Assembly: GCF_002288925.2 (NCBI RefSeq)
Contig: NW_022098043.1
Coordinates: 3,038,300 to 3,102,299 of the forward strand
Source of the DNA: Delphinapterus leucas
Lineage: Eukaryota > Chordata > Mammalia > Artiodactyla > Monodontidae
Reading direction: 5' to 3'
DNA length: 64,000 nt
Numbering within the stretch: position 1 is the first letter of the stretch; every line of letters starts with the position of its first letter. Positions 1-11,493 of this stretch are shown piece by piece. Made by a program: the position numbers and the translations under genes. The notes beneath the pieces are model-generated. The model worked only from the letters and a program-made list of their open reading frames with translations. It made no database searches and had not been told where the DNA came from.

Positions 1-224
1 AGAGTGGCACAAAGCAAAGATAGACCCCATGGGGCAACCCCGCCCTCGGCTGCTCCCAGTAGCTAGGGGGCCATGGAGGTGAGGGCAGGAGTTCTGGCTG
101 TGTCCTCTCTACCTCCACTCTCACAGGGAGGGCACAGGCATCAAGGCTCCTGCAACAGCCCCTCACAACTCAGGCGGACCATTTCCCGGCATCTCTCCCT
201 CAGGCTCTCTGCCTGGCAAATACC

Positions 225-300
225 TCATCTTTGAAGGCTCAGCTCAAATGTCACCTTCTCCCAGTGAGAAGGAAAGGACTCCCAGCTCTGCCACAGACAA
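225..300 (+). mobile_element. L2-like fragment
   Basis: AAGGCTCAGCTCAAATGTCA followed by CTTCTCC resembles the L2 3' region. Confidence 0.5.
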
Positions 301-619
301 ACTGTGCATGCCAACTAACCAACTCAAGAGGCCTCAGTTTCCTGATCTGTAGCAGGAGGGTATTTACATCACCTCCCAGGGTTGATGCAAGGGCTGAAGG
401 AAACGAAGTCTGGAAGAGTGTCCAGCCCAGTGATGGTGGGCACCCTGGCCCTGCCTGCTCTGGGACCCCTCCCTATCCTCGCAGAATCACTGCTGCTCCA
501 CTACGGTCCTGCGATCCTTCATTTTACCACTTATCACAACACAGGGACTATTTACACACGGGCCTGCCCCTCCTAAAAAACGGGGAGCCCTGGGAGGGCA
601 GAGATTAGGGCTTGGTGCT

Positions 620-830
620 AACAGCTTTCCTCTTCCGAGCCCCTGCCACATGCCCGGCACTGGGCTCAGTGCCTCACACCTGTGGCACCATTAAACCCTC
701 CTGACCTGGGAGGCAGGCCCTGGTCCCACTTGGCAAAGGAAGAAACTGAGGCGCAGAGGGGCCTAGTGATGGCGCATAAGGTTACACCGCTGGTAAGGGA
801 TTCAAAATCCAGTCTCTGACGCCAGGAGGT
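620..830 (-). mobile_element. MIR
   Basis: GAAGAAACTGAGGCGCAGAG and the degraded GGTTACACCGCTGGTAAG core. Confidence 0.7.
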
Positions 831-1594
831 GCTCAAAAGAGGACTGAGGAAAAGCAGCCCACTGCCCAGCCAGGGGAACTACCTGCAGAAAGGCAGGCAC
901 TGGAGCCCGCCCCTGGGCAGTCCTCCAGCCCCCAGACCTCACCCTCAGGTGGGTGCTACTCACCCTGGGGTACACCATCCCTTTCCTGTGTGATATGAGG
1001 TGAGTAACCTACCCCATCTGGGCCTTGGGAAGCTGAAAGAAGCTGTCCCCACCCCTCGTGCACAGCGAGAGTGTGGAGAGGCCAGGAAGACCCAGGACTT
1101 TGGAGCCAGGGGCCGGGTCCATAGGGCAGCTGCGGCTTTGCTCGGCAGCAGCAGGCATAGCTGTGCTCTGCCCATTACATAATCTCCCTGCCCCTGGAGC
1201 AGCCCTCCCCTTGTTGCTCCCAGGACATCCTGCCCCCTGAGCCCCTTTAATGCCCCTAATCCTCCCCAGGGGCCAGTGTTCTACAGGCCCCACCACGCAC
1301 GCATACACATACCTGTCATCTCTCAGAAGCCTGGGGAGAAGCACCAGGTCGACCAGGGCTGGGGGGAGGGGGAGGCACGGTGCATTTGTAGATGGAGTTC
1401 CACTTCACCCAGCATTCTAGACTCTTGACATAATTCCCCCAGATGGTAACAACGGCCTATACACCAGCCTCCCCCATTCCAAATCCTCACCCTTCCTAAA
1501 ACTCAACTGTAATCGTTACACTTGAGTGATCAACTCCCTTGGTCACTCACTCACTCCTTATTGAGAACCTCCTACGTACCAGGCCCCAAACCCT

Positions 1595-1680
1595 TCCATG
1601 GCTTCCCACTGCCTGCAGGATAAAGTCCCAGCTCCTTGGCATGGCGTTCAAAGCCGTCATCACCAACTGCCCAACATAGG
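1595..1680 (+). mobile_element. L2 fragment
   Basis: CCTTCCATGGCTTCCCACTG then GGATAAAGTCCCAGCTCCTT is a classic L2 block. Confidence 0.75.
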
Positions 1681-1684
1681 TGAT

Positions 1685-1920
1685 TAATGTGGGTTCTGGA
1701 ACCTGACCTTGTGGGTTCAAATTCTGGCTTCTACCACCTGCATGACCCTGAGGTTACTTCATTTCTCAAGGTCTTAGTTTCCTCATCTGTGAAATGGGGA
1801 TAAAAGTAATGTACCTCATTGGGTGGCTGTAAGAAGCAAGCAAAATAGTGTCTGTAAAGTACACATGCCTGGCACGTAACTGGTCCACAAACAGTCCCCA
1901 TTATTACTATCAGGCCCTAT
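1685..1920 (+). mobile_element. MIR
   Basis: GTGGGTTCAAATTCTGGCTT, then TTTCCTCATCTGTGAAATGG and TGCCTGGCACGTAAC: nearly the whole element. Confidence 0.85.
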
Positions 1921-1984
1921 TACGGAGCTAAACTGATCAACCTGAGACCCTGAACAGACCAGCTTGTTTCACATCCCCATGCAT

Positions 1985-2260
1985 CTGCACGGTGGCTCCT
2001 CCTACCAAGAAAACCTTTCCTGCCTGGTCACTTTGGCAAACCCCTGGTCTTCTTTCAGGACTGAGTTCTAATGTCATCTCCTCTGTCCACACAGTCTCAA
2101 GCCCTTTCCTCCCTCTTCTGGGCCTCACAGCACCGAGCAAACTGCAGATTAACTCAGGGAGGAGCCATGACTTGTCCAGCATCATCTCCTTGGCACCCAG
2201 ATCAGGGTCCAGCATGTAGCCTGTCAAATGAAAGCTCAACCCAGCAAAGAGAGCAAGGAG
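1985..2260 (+). mobile_element. L2 3' fragment
   Basis: TTCAGGACTGAGTTCTAATG, GGCACCCAGATCAGGGTCCA and neighbouring text follow the L2 3' UTR order. A short CHR SINE interrupts it just downstream. Confidence 0.6.
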
Positions 2261-2273
2261 GCCAGAGCAAGTT

Positions 2274-2404
2274 TTGTTTGTTTGTTTGTTTTTTTGCCAT
2301 GCCATGCGGCATGCGGTATCTTAGTTCCCCGACCAGGGATCAAACCCATGCCCCCGGCAGTGGAAGTACAGAGTCCTAACCACTGGACCGCCAGGGAATT
2401 CCCC
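2274..2404 (-). mobile_element. Short CHR SINE
   Basis: The (TTTG)n/T tail is at the low end, and the head with GGTCCAGTGG-type A box sits at the high end (CCACTGGACCGCCAGGGAATTCCC). It is inserted in RPS6KA1 intron 1 next to an L2 fragment. Confidence 0.9.
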
Positions 2405-2829
2405 AGAGAAAGTTCTATTACTCCCATTTTTCAGACAAGGTTCAGAGAGTTGAGGGACTTACGTGTGGTCCCTAAGACATCAGGCCATGACCCAGAGTCA
2501 TGTGGCTGCAAGCCTGAATCCCTGATGAGGGAGGGGAGGAGGTGGTGGGTGTACCCAGAGGTGTGCGCTTACAGAGCAGTATCTTGGAGGATTCAGGGGG
2601 CTCCACAGGCCCTATTTGGTTGCCTCCAGTCCAGGGGTCTCTAGCTTGGATGCCATCCTCATGGAGCCCCATGCCTGTAAGAGCTGTTGCACAAGGTCTC
2701 TAGAGGGGAGTGGGCAGCCCTGGAGAAAGGACTGGAAGTGCAAAGAGGACCACAGGTGAGCTTCCCCCCTTTGAGCCAGGGTCCTGGGAAGACAGGGCTC
2801 ATTTGCCCCTCTGGTCTGACTGCTGCACA

Positions 2830-3065
2830 GATGGTGGAAAGAACACAGGTCTGCAGCCACAAAGACACAGCCACTAATGCTAGCTCTGCCAGCCTCTCAT
2901 TCTGACCTTGTGTCTGTCACATTACTTCTCTGAGCCTCGGTTTCCTCATCTGTACTACGAGGGCAGGTCCATCTTGTTCACAGCTGTACCCTGCTGCTTG
3001 GATTAGTACTTGTCACATGATAAGTGCTCAATAAATATTTGCTGAATGAACGAATGAATGAACGA
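2830..3065 (+). mobile_element. MIR with L2-like end
   Basis: GAGCCTCGGTTTCCTCATCT and AAGTGCTCAATAAATATTTG, followed by a short GAATGAACGAAT run. Confidence 0.75.
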
Positions 3066-3599
3066 AAGAGGACAATGATACTGACCTTGCAGAATACTGA
3101 ATGAAAGACCTTGTCTAAAAAATCTGGTATAGGAAAGGGCTTTTGGCCTCTTGGAGGATGGAGACCCACTCTCCTCCCTCTTCCTCAGAGAGCACTACTC
3201 ATGGGGACAGCTGCGGAGGGCCTCCAGACCACTGTGCCCCCTCCCCAGAGGTCAGAGATGGGTTTCACCATGCATCCTTCCTCCCCACCCAACCAGCTCT
3301 GTCTCGGGAAGAGGGGCCAGGGCAGCGTCTGGAGAGGCCGGGCAGCAGATGGACAAAGACAGCACGTGCCCCACAGGCAGGAAGCAGCCCCAGGAGTTGG
3401 GTTCAGAGCCCAGCACTGGCAGCCCTGAGCGCTGCTGGAAGCTGGGGGCCAGGTGCCAGGGCCGGCTGGTACCACCAGCCCTCAGCAAAGGCTGGACAGG
3501 AGAGTCTGCCAACATCCGGAGCCTCTCTTGGAGTACCTTCCACCTGGGCCTGCTTGATCCCAGCTCTTCCCTGTCCTTAAGCCTCCCCCAACTAGGCTG

Positions 3600-3740
3600 G
3601 AGACAACAAGAGATCTGGGTTCCAATTCTGACTCTGACATTAATTCACAGGCCAGTTCTCCTCTCTGAGTTCAGCTGTTCCATATGAAAATGGGGGTAAT
3701 AATCCCTACCTTGAGAAGTTGTTTTGAGAGTCGTTTTATT
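3600..3740 (+). mobile_element. MIR
   Basis: GGGTTCCAATTCTGACTCTG and ATATGAAAATGGGGGTAATA. Confidence 0.75.
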
Positions 3741-6037
3741 TTAATAAGGTAACAGTGGTGAAGTGGGGTGGGTGGCACATAATGAAGCTCTGTACACAGC
3801 GAGGCTGGGCCTGGGGTCAAGGTTACTGCTTTCAGCAAGGCCAGGGAAGGCCCAGGCAGAATCGTCAACCACACTTCCAATGGGTTTACTCCACCTGGGC
3901 CACACCCCAGACAAGGCCCCGCCTCCCAGCAGCCCATTTTCGGCAGCGTCATGGGGAGGGCAGGGCAGTCCATATCCCAGGCCTCTGCCAAATGCCCCCA
4001 CCAGCCCCTCTGCCTGCCTCCTTCCTGGCCAGGAGCCAGCAGCAGCGCCTATACCTGCAGGTCAGGCTGCTGTATCACTTACATGTCACCTGGGCTAAGA
4101 ACAGCGAGGCCCTGTTCTCCAGTGAAAACAGCCCAACCCGCGCCCTGGCTGCCCCATGGCTCCTGTTACCCAAACAATAACACCCAGTCGCCTGGCACCT
4201 CCATGGAGTGGGGAGGAGGAAAATGGGCAGTGGTACTCGGGACTCTGTACCCTCTCAGGCCCAGAAAGCAGAGGCCAGAACCCAGCCCTGGCCACTGGAG
4301 AAACAGAGGCCCAGAGAGGCTAAAGACTGATTGGGGGTCACACAATGTTTCCAAGCTGAAGCTCCTAGAGAAATCACAGCCCCCCTAATCCTAGGAAATA
4401 AGCCAGTCTCTTCCTCTCAGAGTTCAGCTGCAGCAGTACTAAAACTGAGTTGAGTTTCCTGTTTAAACCTGGCCCCTGCCCCAGGATTCCCCAAAGAGAA
4501 ACAGGAAGTAGTGCCCTGGACTGGGAATTGAGCTCCTGGGTGTCTTTCTTCCCTACTAGTATAACCCATGGTAAGTCCTCAGATTAAGTCTCTCCCTGGC
4601 CCCTCCCAGTCCACCTTCCTCTAGGGAGGCCTAGGTCTCAACGGTATGCCAAGGCAAAGGAATCCACCTCTGAGCACCTCCCCAACCCCCTGTGACCCAG
4701 TCCTTGGGGGGTGGGCTGTGGTGGATAGGGGCTGCAGAGGGCAGTGTTCCTCACCTCAGAGGGTGAGTCAGCGAGAGAACTTCTGAACTGAGCAGGGCCC
4801 GTAAAAACCCCATGGCAGGGATCCCAAAGCAATTTACTCCAAATTGCGCCTTCAGGTTGGCTACCTAATCCTGCCATGCGCCCACCCTCCAATAGCCAGT
4901 GTCAGCCATGACCATCCCTTTAAAGGGGCAGCACACCCTGGGTTCTGGGGACCGGGGATCCTCACTCTGATCTCAACCTGTGACCCTGAGAGGCAGGGCA
5001 CTTGGTGGTTGCCCCAGTTAAGAGAGGGCAGAGGAGGGGATCTAAGCAGGGGCTCCGAGCCCAAGCCAGAAGAAAATCACCTTGGCTCCCAGGCTCACTG
5101 AGGTTTCCATACCCTCCCTGCATATCCCCACATCCCCTCTGGAAAGGCAGTATCACCTACCTCCTTCCCAGAATGAGGCTAAGGGAAAAGTTTTTTTTCT
5201 CCATCTGCTGGCAGATGGGCTTGACCTTGACCCTGGGTGTCAAAGGGCACAGGAAGAGCTGGCCTTCTGCAAACTTAGGGCCTAGCACCATGGAATCCTC
5301 AGAGGGCAGGAGGTGCTTCTGGGAGAGGCTAGGCAGGCAGAGGCCAAACTCCTCAGGGGCCCAGTCCTTCCTATGGGAGGGGGCAGGAACCAACGTTCGC
5401 CTCATCTCCAGGAATAATTTTCACAGTGTCTAAGGGCTTTTCCCCATTCTCTTCCCCCCAGCCTGGAGCAGGTGACACAGGTGTCCTCTGACCCTAGGCT
5501 GGGGCAAAGAAAACCAAGAGTTTCAGCCCCAGACGGGCGATGTCACCCCAAATTCCACAACTGCTAGGGTCAAGAGGGACAATCCTTCTAGGGTCAGCAG
5601 CCGAGTAGCGGGAGCTCTTGGGGTAGGGCGCTGGGAGACATCAAGGAGAAGTGGGGGGGGGGGTCCCATGATCCTTGTCTCTTGTAGAATCCGAGACATC
5701 TGACACCCCAGCCCTGGCCGTCTGCCCTAACGAAGGAAACTCCGACAGCTCCCGGTACAGGTCCTAGGTGTGTGGGGTGAGGCGGGGGTCAGATCTCAGC
5801 GCACCACGGCATACCCTCTCCGGGCTAAGGGGTTTCTCGGCGCTGTGGCGGAACTGTCCCTCGCGCACACACACCCGGGGCAGAAGGGGGTGGAGCCGGA
5901 GAGGGGGCAAGAGATCGGAGGGCACTCGCGTCCGCGCGGGCGCCCGCCAGGCTACAGAGGCGCCGCGGGCCGCCCCGCCCCTGTGGGGACTCGGGCTCGC
6001 CGGCCGCCAGCGCCCGTCCCCCGCCCAGCTCACTCAC

Positions 6038-6100
6038 CTCCGGGTCCAGCGGCACCAGCTCCATGAGCGGCCAGGGCTCCTTGAGCTGGGCGAGCGGCAT
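6038..6100 (-). CDS. RPS6KA1: RPS6KA1 (RSK1) first coding exon
   Basis: The minus strand reads 21 codons beginning MPLAQLKEPWPLMEL and ending PLDPE, followed directly by a GTGAGT donor (GT at 6036-6037). This is the N-terminus of the 735-residue isoform of ribosomal S6 kinase alpha-1. That kinase carries two kinase domains, is activated by ERK and PDK1, and acts in cytosol and nucleus. Only residues 1-21 are in the window; both kinase domains lie beyond coordinate 1. The intron is phase 0. The ATG sits in a GC-rich context (GGCGCGATGCCG) inside a CpG island. An upstream in-frame ATG on the minus strand (6320-6322) is probably outside the mRNA, because it overlaps the CCAAT box. The alternative N-terminus (MEQDPKPP...) known from the human gene starts inside intron 1 and was not seen here. 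Confidence 0.95.
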
Positions 6101-6275
6101 CGCGCCGCCGCTGGGCGGCCCGCGCTCCACCGGCGGTCCGGGCCGCCTCGCCTCCCAGGTCCCGTGGTCCCAGGCTCCGCGCTCCCGCGTCCCCTCGTCC
6201 CCGCGCCCCCTAACCCCCTCGCGCCCGCCGAGACCCTCTCGCTCTCGCTGGGCCGTCCGCGCCGCCGCCGCCGCG
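6101..6275 (-). other. RPS6KA1: RPS6KA1 probable 5' UTR
   Basis: This is GC-rich sequence between the start codon and the promoter boxes, with a short GGC/GCC trinucleotide run at about 6259-6275. No TATA box is visible, so start sites are probably dispersed. The upper edge is an inference from the promoter elements, not from transcript data. Confidence 0.55.
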
Positions 6276-6318
6276 GCACTCGCACTTCGGCTCCCTCCGT
6301 CACCCGGCGCCGCCGCGC

Positions 6319-6351
6319 CCATTGGCTACCTGCGCGAAGGGCGGGGCCAAT
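6319..6351 (-). promoter_or_regulatory. RPS6KA1: RPS6KA1 proximal promoter: two CCAAT boxes and a GC box
   Basis: Visible elements are ATTGG at 6321-6325 (CCAAT on the gene strand), GGGCGGGG at 6339-6346 (Sp1-type GC box) and CCAAT at 6347-6351 in the opposite orientation. The opposed CCAAT pair flanking a GC box, about 220-250 bp upstream of the ATG, is a normal TATA-less housekeeping promoter design. Confidence 0.65.
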
Positions 6352-6615
6352 GAAGCCCCGCCCCGGCCCCCGCGGCGCGGCATTCCCAGCACGGACCCCC
6401 AGCCCCCGCCGCGAAGAGAGTGCGGGCCCCGCCTTCACCGCGAGCCCTGGGCCCGCGCTCTGCTCAGCCCAGAAGAGGCCCTCCTGGCTCCTCCCTCCCA
6501 AACCTGGTTCCCGGAGGGGACCATGCCAGGGCTACCCATCACCCCCACTCACCTCGTTTGGAATAGCTCCCCAGATGTTCTTTCTCCCCCCCCAGCGGGG
6601 GCTGTTTCCCCCTGC

Positions 6616-6634
6616 CACACACACACACACACAC

Positions 6635-6681
<47 letters not shown>
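6616..6681. repeat. (CA)n microsatellite
   Basis: This is an almost pure CA tract of about 65 bp, interrupted by two TACA variants near 6640-6650. It lies about 270 bp upstream of the RPS6KA1 CCAAT boxes, so it is likely to be length-polymorphic close to a promoter. Confidence 0.98.
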
Positions 6682-6684
<3 letters not shown>

Positions 6685-7224
6685 AATGTCCTGGGCCTGA
6701 CCCCGGCAAAGGCTCGAAAGGAGCCTGGGCCCTACTCCCCCCATTACAAGGCCCTAGGACCCCCTAACCCCGCCCCGGAAGGCGACACTGGAATCTCCTG
6801 CGCCCCGGCTCCAGGTAGGGTACAAGTCTTTCACCACCATCAGGACCCACAGTGCCTCCAAAGTGATGTCTTAATACGCATGTTTTGCTCTTTTCAAGCC
6901 GTCTCCCCGAATCTCTCCCAACTGCAGGCCCAGCTCTGGGCTCATTTGGGCTTGTGCCCCCTCTAAAGAGAGCAGGGACCAGGTTCCCAGGATTGACCGA
7001 CACTTGGGCTGCGCTTGGAGTGCAGGGAGGCCAGGGAGACAGATTTCCCCCGGAGAGATTCAACCTCCATCTAAAGAGGTATTAGGGGTTCAGGTGTGAT
7101 GAGATTTATTCACACGTGGGGGAGTGGAGAGATGGGCTTGTGGGTTTCATGGGTGGGGAAGAATGTCCATTTGCAAAGCCGTTCTAAAGCAGGATTGTTT
7201 ATCAGAAGACTTCTTCCAGTCAGG

Positions 7225-7355
7225 CTTCACCAATATATGATCTCCTTGGATCCTCACCACCACCTAGTTTACACATCATAAAACAGCCTCAAAAAGATGA
7301 GGTGACTTACCCAAGGTTACACAGCAGATGGGGAACAGATTAGGACTTAAAAAAA
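7225..7355 (-). mobile_element. MIR
   Basis: GACTTACCCAAGGTTACACA and GCAGATGGGGAACAG. Confidence 0.75.
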
Positions 7356-7454
7356 TCAAAGTCCATGAGGATTTCTCCTAAATCCAGATGCTCCTGTTAT
7401 TCCATCACTTTCCAAGGGTAGCACCTCAGCTGTTAAAGTGAATTGAGTTTTGAG

Positions 7455-7620
7455 TGGAAAAGACTTTGGAACCGAACAAATCTGGATTTGAATCCTAGCT
7501 CTGCCACCTCCTTAACATTGGAAAACTCATTTCATGTCTCTAAACCTGTTTCCTTATCTGTGAAAGGGGAATCATTAATATAATTCCAATCTTTCAGGTA
7601 GATCCTGAGGACTAGATTTA
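7455..7620 (+). mobile_element. MIR
   Basis: GGATTTGAATCCTAGCTCTG and CTTATCTGTGAAAGGGGAAT. Confidence 0.85.
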
Positions 7621-7774
7621 ATTCAATAAATATTTATGGCTATATATTACAAGCCAGGCCCTCTTCTTGAGCATGCATTGTAAACCAGCCCTGCTCCTCA
7701 TTCCTGTGGATATAGCAATGAACAAAAGAAAGTCCCTGTTCTCATGGAGTTTCCATTCGGTCTGGTGTGATTAG

Positions 7775-8012
7775 ATAAATTATTAGAGCTAACATTAACA
7801 TAGCACTTACTATGGACCAGGCACTATTCTAAGCACTTTACCTGTAAACTCATTTAATCCTCACAACAACCTTATGAGTTAGGGGCTGTTATTATCTCCA
7901 GTGTATAGATGAGGAAACCAAGGACACAGAAGTTAAGCGTTTCATTGTCTGGGTCCCTCCAAGGTCACACAGCTGGAAAATGGCAGAGCTGAAAGACAAC
8001 CCTGGTAGTCTA
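7775..8012 (-). mobile_element. MIR
   Basis: GGACCAGGCACTATTCTAAG, TCACAACAACCTTATGAGTT and AGGTCACACAGCTGGAAAAT. Confidence 0.9.
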
Positions 8013-8030
8013 GGCCCAGTGTTCATTCCT

Positions 8031-8400
8031 TTTATTTTTTTTTTTTAGCTGCGTTTGGTCTTCATTGCTGGGCATGGGCTTTCTCTAGTTGTGGCGAGTG
8101 GGAGCTACTCTTCATTGTGGTGCGCCGGCTTCTCATTGCGGTGGCTTCTCTTGTGGAGCACGGGCTCTAGGTGTGCAGGCTTCAGTACTTGCAGGGCTCA
8201 GTAGTTGCAGTGCGCGGGCTTCAGTAGTTGTGGTGCACGGGCTCTAGAGCACAGGTTCAGTAGTTGTGGCGCATGGGCTTAGTTGCTCCACGGCATGTGG
8301 TTGCTCCATGGTATGTGAGATCTTCCCAGGCCAGGGATCGAACCTGTGTCCCCTGCACTGGCAGGTGGATTCTTAACCAGTGCACCCCCAGGGAAGTCCC
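8031..8400 (-). mobile_element. Long CHR SINE
   Basis: A poly(T) run at 8031-8049 marks its 3' end, followed by GTTGTGGCGAGTGGG-type body repeats. The head CCCCAGGGAAGTCCC is at about 8386-8400. It sits directly after a MIR copy. Confidence 0.93.
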
Positions 8401-9230
8401 TAGAGTGCATTCTTTTGTTCACTCACTCTATTACCTCCTTAATGAGGGCTAAACTGGAGGCAACCTGGGCCAAAGTTGGCAGCTGTTATTGACATCAGTG
8501 TTAGTATCAGTTGCCTGGAGTTTCCGATGACCCAACCCCTGCTGCTCAGGTCTAGCGTTGTAATGTTTAGACTAAAAATTATACGAAAAAATGCTTGTTG
8601 TTTATCTGAATTCAAATTTAACTGGGTGTCCTGTTGATTTGCTAAATCTAGTCATCCTACTCAGGGCTCAGAACAGATTGCACACAGGTGCCAAATATCT
8701 GGCTGCAAGCCGGTTTAAGTTAAACTTGGGAAGAGACATTGAGACCTAGAGAATGAGGGCAAAGGACTGCTGGGCGAGGAAGATGAGGTGGATGGGTGGG
8801 AGGGGCATGGGCGAGGGGAAAACTGGAGTGATTCTACCTTCAATCTGCCCCCTTCCTGGGGCTCCTGGCCTCTTCCTTCCCCTTTTTACAGGAAAGGATT
8901 CCATATCAAGTGCATCATCTCAATTTAAGGACCCAGTAGTGACTGTGCTTTCCTATGAATGTTTCACTTCCTGTGTCCTCTCTCCCAAGAGTATTGGGTT
9001 ATGAGTGGGTTATGCTGGAAAAGGGGGGTGCCCAGAGGACACCTGGGCCCTGCCTGGGAGCTTGGGCAGGTCAGCTTGCCCATCATTGTTGAAAGGATGT
9101 TACAGTCACTCAGCAGAGAGCTATAGAGACCAATCCATAGCCTACAATGTGCTGATCCTGCTGCAGCCTCAGCTCACAGTTTTCTGTTTCTCTCTAGGCT
9201 GCAGCCACACTGACTTTCCTTCAGTTCTAC
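8401..9230. other. Intergenic, nothing recognised
   Basis: Single-copy-looking sequence between a SINE and an L2 fragment. The reading frames present are short and lack codon structure or splice signals. Confidence 0.5.
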
Positions 9231-9234
9231 TGCC

Positions 9235-9530
9235 CCAGGGCCTTGCTCCTTGTTCTTGAAACTGTCTGTCTTCCTCAAGCCAGTTTATCTCCACAATCAC
9301 TTCCTCCAGGACATCTTCCCTTACCTGCCTGTTATATACACTCATGGCAATGGATACTTCTCCTTAGTGCTCCTCAAGGTGTACTTTTACATTTGTTTTT
9401 GTGATTACCTGATTAACATCTAGCTCTCCAATTAGACAGGAAGCTGTGAGAGGGCAGTAATCGGGTCTTCTAGGCTCTTGTCTTCCTGGCACCGGACACA
9501 CTACCTGGCACATAGATGCTCAAAGAGGCT
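9235..9530 (+). mobile_element. L2 3' fragment
   Basis: ACTTCCTCCAGGACATCTTC, TTAGACAGGAAGCTGTGAGA and ACTACCTGGCACATAGATGC are in L2 order. Confidence 0.75.
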
Positions 9531-10014
9531 AAGTGATATGTACAACATCATCTAGCTACAATACAGTAAATCTAGGACTCATGCTCTGAAATGCTACACT
9601 CTGAGTCGTGGATAAATGATAGCTATTATTATTATTCATAATGGGGTGAGAACAGGCTGTTCGGGGCAGTCACTTGCGGTGTTTGTTAAGTGCGAAAGGG
9701 CTCTGCTGGACACAGTGAGGTTCTTATTCTGTACCTTGTGGAAGAGGTTATTCTGGCACGAAGCAGGGGGCTGAGCTGACAGGCTGGGCGCTGGGTTTTA
9801 GGTCCTTCTACCGCAACCTGGGCATGTGCTTGCTATAATGTTCAAGAGCACAGGTTCTGGATGGGCCCTGCCCCACAGGAAGAGAGTCTGTCATTATTCT
9901 TTCTTGGCCATTCAGTAGAGGAGGGTCTTCGCACATGTGTCTCCTGGCAGCAGGCGGAACAGCATAAGGGGAACAATCATAATGGTAGTTCCCTTTAACA
10001 AGTGATTACAAAAT

Positions 10015-10310
10015 GCCAGAACTTGGCTCAGCGTTTAAATAGTAACCATCATCAACTATGACAGCTGATTGAGGGAGAGCTCTGTGACCTGCCCGGCACT
10101 GTGAGTGTTTTAGACGCAAGAGCTCATCCAGTCGCCCCAACAACACCATGAGACAGAAATTATTGTCCCCATTTTCCAGATGAGAAAACTGAGGCTCAGG
10201 AGTGATGCGATTGCCCACGGTCCAACAGCTAGTAAGTATTACAGCTAGGCTGGGAACCCAATTCTCTCAGACTCAAAATCCAGTGCTCTTATTCACTTCA
10301 CTACACTGTC
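10015..10310 (-). mobile_element. MIR
   Basis: GAAAACTGAGGCTCAGGAGT and CAACAGCTAGTAAGTATTAC. Confidence 0.8.
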
Positions 10311-10414
10311 AGCCCAGAAGGGGCTTCACGGGTACTCAGTATGCAGAGGTGGGTAGTGGTGAACAAGTAAGGGGGTGGATTCTCTTGTCTGCCCCATCCA
10401 GGTCTGAGGGATGG

Positions 10415-10935
10415 AGGTGCTTGAAACCCTCCTGTAGCTCCCCCTTAACACTTAAAACAAAATCCAAGGACTTTGCTGGGCCTGCAAAGTCCCGCAGGAC
10501 CTGGCTCCCTACTCCCCCTGCCCCTCCTCTCCTACCACTCACTCACTGCCCCCCTGCCACTAGTCTTGCTGCCTGCCCACTGACATGCCACACACACTCC
10601 CACCTCAGGCTTTGCTCCTGCTGTGCCCTCCACCTGGAACATTTCTTTCTTTAGCTCTCAGAGTTTGCTCCCTCACTTCATTCGCACCTCTGCTCAAATG
10701 TCACCTCTTCGGAGAGGACTGACCCTACCTAAGCTAGCTCCCCATCGACGGTATCATCTTATGTTATCTTTTTTTCATGGCATGCCTCTCTACCAGGGAT
10801 CATATTGTATATTTATCTGTTTGTTTATTGTTTGTTTCTCTCACTAGAACAAAGCTCCATGAGGTAGGACTTTATTTTGTTTACTGCTATCTCACTGGCT
10901 ACAGCTGACATGTGGCAAGCCTTCAAAATATGCTT
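10415..10935 (+). mobile_element. L2 fragment, long
   Basis: Runs from AAACAAAATCCAAGGACTTT through CTTTGCTCCTGCTGTGCCCT and CTGCTCAAATGTCACCTCTT to AACAAAGCTCCATGAGGTAG, the full L2 3' order. Confidence 0.85.
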
Positions 10936-10941
10936 GTGTGG

Positions 10942-11310
10942 GGACTTCCCTGGTGGTCCAGTGGTAAAAAATCCGCCTTCCAGTGCAGGGAACGCAGGTT
11001 CGATCCCTGATCGGGGAATTAAGATCCCACATGCCACGGGGCAACTACGCCCACGTGCTGCAACCACTGAGCCCATGGCGCAACAACTGGAGAGCCCACG
11101 TGCCACAACTGCGAAGGCTGCGTGCTCTGGAGCCTGCATGCCACAACTAGAGAGACCGCCCACTGCAACTACTGAGCCCGCGTGCTCTGGAGCCTGCTCG
11201 CTCACCAAAACTAGAGAGAATCCTGTGCGCCGGAATGAAAGATCCCACATGCTGCAACTAAGACCTGACTCAGCCAGAAAAAAATAAATGATAAATAAAT
11301 AAATACTAGA
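10942..11310 (+). mobile_element. Long CHR SINE
   Basis: The head is GGACTTCCCTGGTGGTCCAG. The B-box is GGTTCGATCCC at about 10998, followed by the long body and an AAATAAATAAAT tail. It is inserted at the end of an L2 fragment. Confidence 0.93.
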
Positions 11311-11341
11311 AAAAAAAAGTTCCCTACTCAAAAAAAAAAAA

Positions 11342-11353
11342 AATGAGGCCAAG
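11342..11353 (+). repeat. Target-site repeat copy 1 (AATGAGGCCAAG)
   Basis: Copy before the short CHR SINE. Copies 2 and 3 are at 11482-11493 and 12022-12033 (the last with A at its final base). Confidence 0.85.
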
Positions 11354-11480
11354 GGAATTCCTTAGTGGTCCAGTGGTTAGGACTCCGTGCTTCCACTGCA
11401 GGGGGTATGGGTTCGATCCCTGGTCAGGGACTAAGATCCTGCAAGCTGCGTGGCATGGCCCAAAAATAAAAATAAAAAAA
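11354..11480 (+). mobile_element. Short CHR SINE beside the RPL18 pseudogene
   Basis: The head is GGAATTCCTTAGTGGTCCAG, with GGTTCGATCCC at about 11411 and tail AAAATAAAAATAAAAAAA. It is flanked by target-site repeats 1 and 2 (11342-11353 and 11482-11493). Confidence 0.93.
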
Positions 11481-11481
11481 G

Positions 11482-11493
11482 AATGAGGCCAAG
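11482..11493 (+). repeat. Target-site repeat copy 2 (AATGAGGCCAAG)
   Basis: Lies between the SINE poly(A) tail and the RPL18 copy. It overlaps the first recognisable RPL18 bases (GAGCCCAAGAGC in the parent), so part of the match may be microhomology at the 5' junction. Confidence 0.85.

Larger units (their letters stand above)
1..6037 (-). other. RPS6KA1: RPS6KA1 intron 1 (5' part)
   Basis: The intron runs off the window at coordinate 1. It holds MIR, L2 and one SINE copy (listed separately). The stretches 831-1595, 2406-2830, 3066-3600 and 3740-5770 are single-copy-looking sequence in which I recognise no exon. I looked for the expected second exon of the 735-residue isoform (NGQTSGEEAG...) and did not see it, consistent with the long first intron of the human gene. 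Confidence 0.8.
5770..6480. promoter_or_regulatory. CpG island over RPS6KA1 exon 1
   Basis: CpG dinucleotides are very dense here compared with both flanks. The island covers exon 1, the 5' UTR and the promoter boxes of RPS6KA1 and fades just before the CA repeat at 6616. Confidence 0.8.

Noticed and set aside
5768..6685. Long plus-strand frame (305 codons) over the RPS6KA1 CpG island
   Set aside because: It is antisense to the recognised exon, composed of Pro/Arg/Ala from GC-rich DNA, and ends in a Thr-His run translated from the CA repeat.
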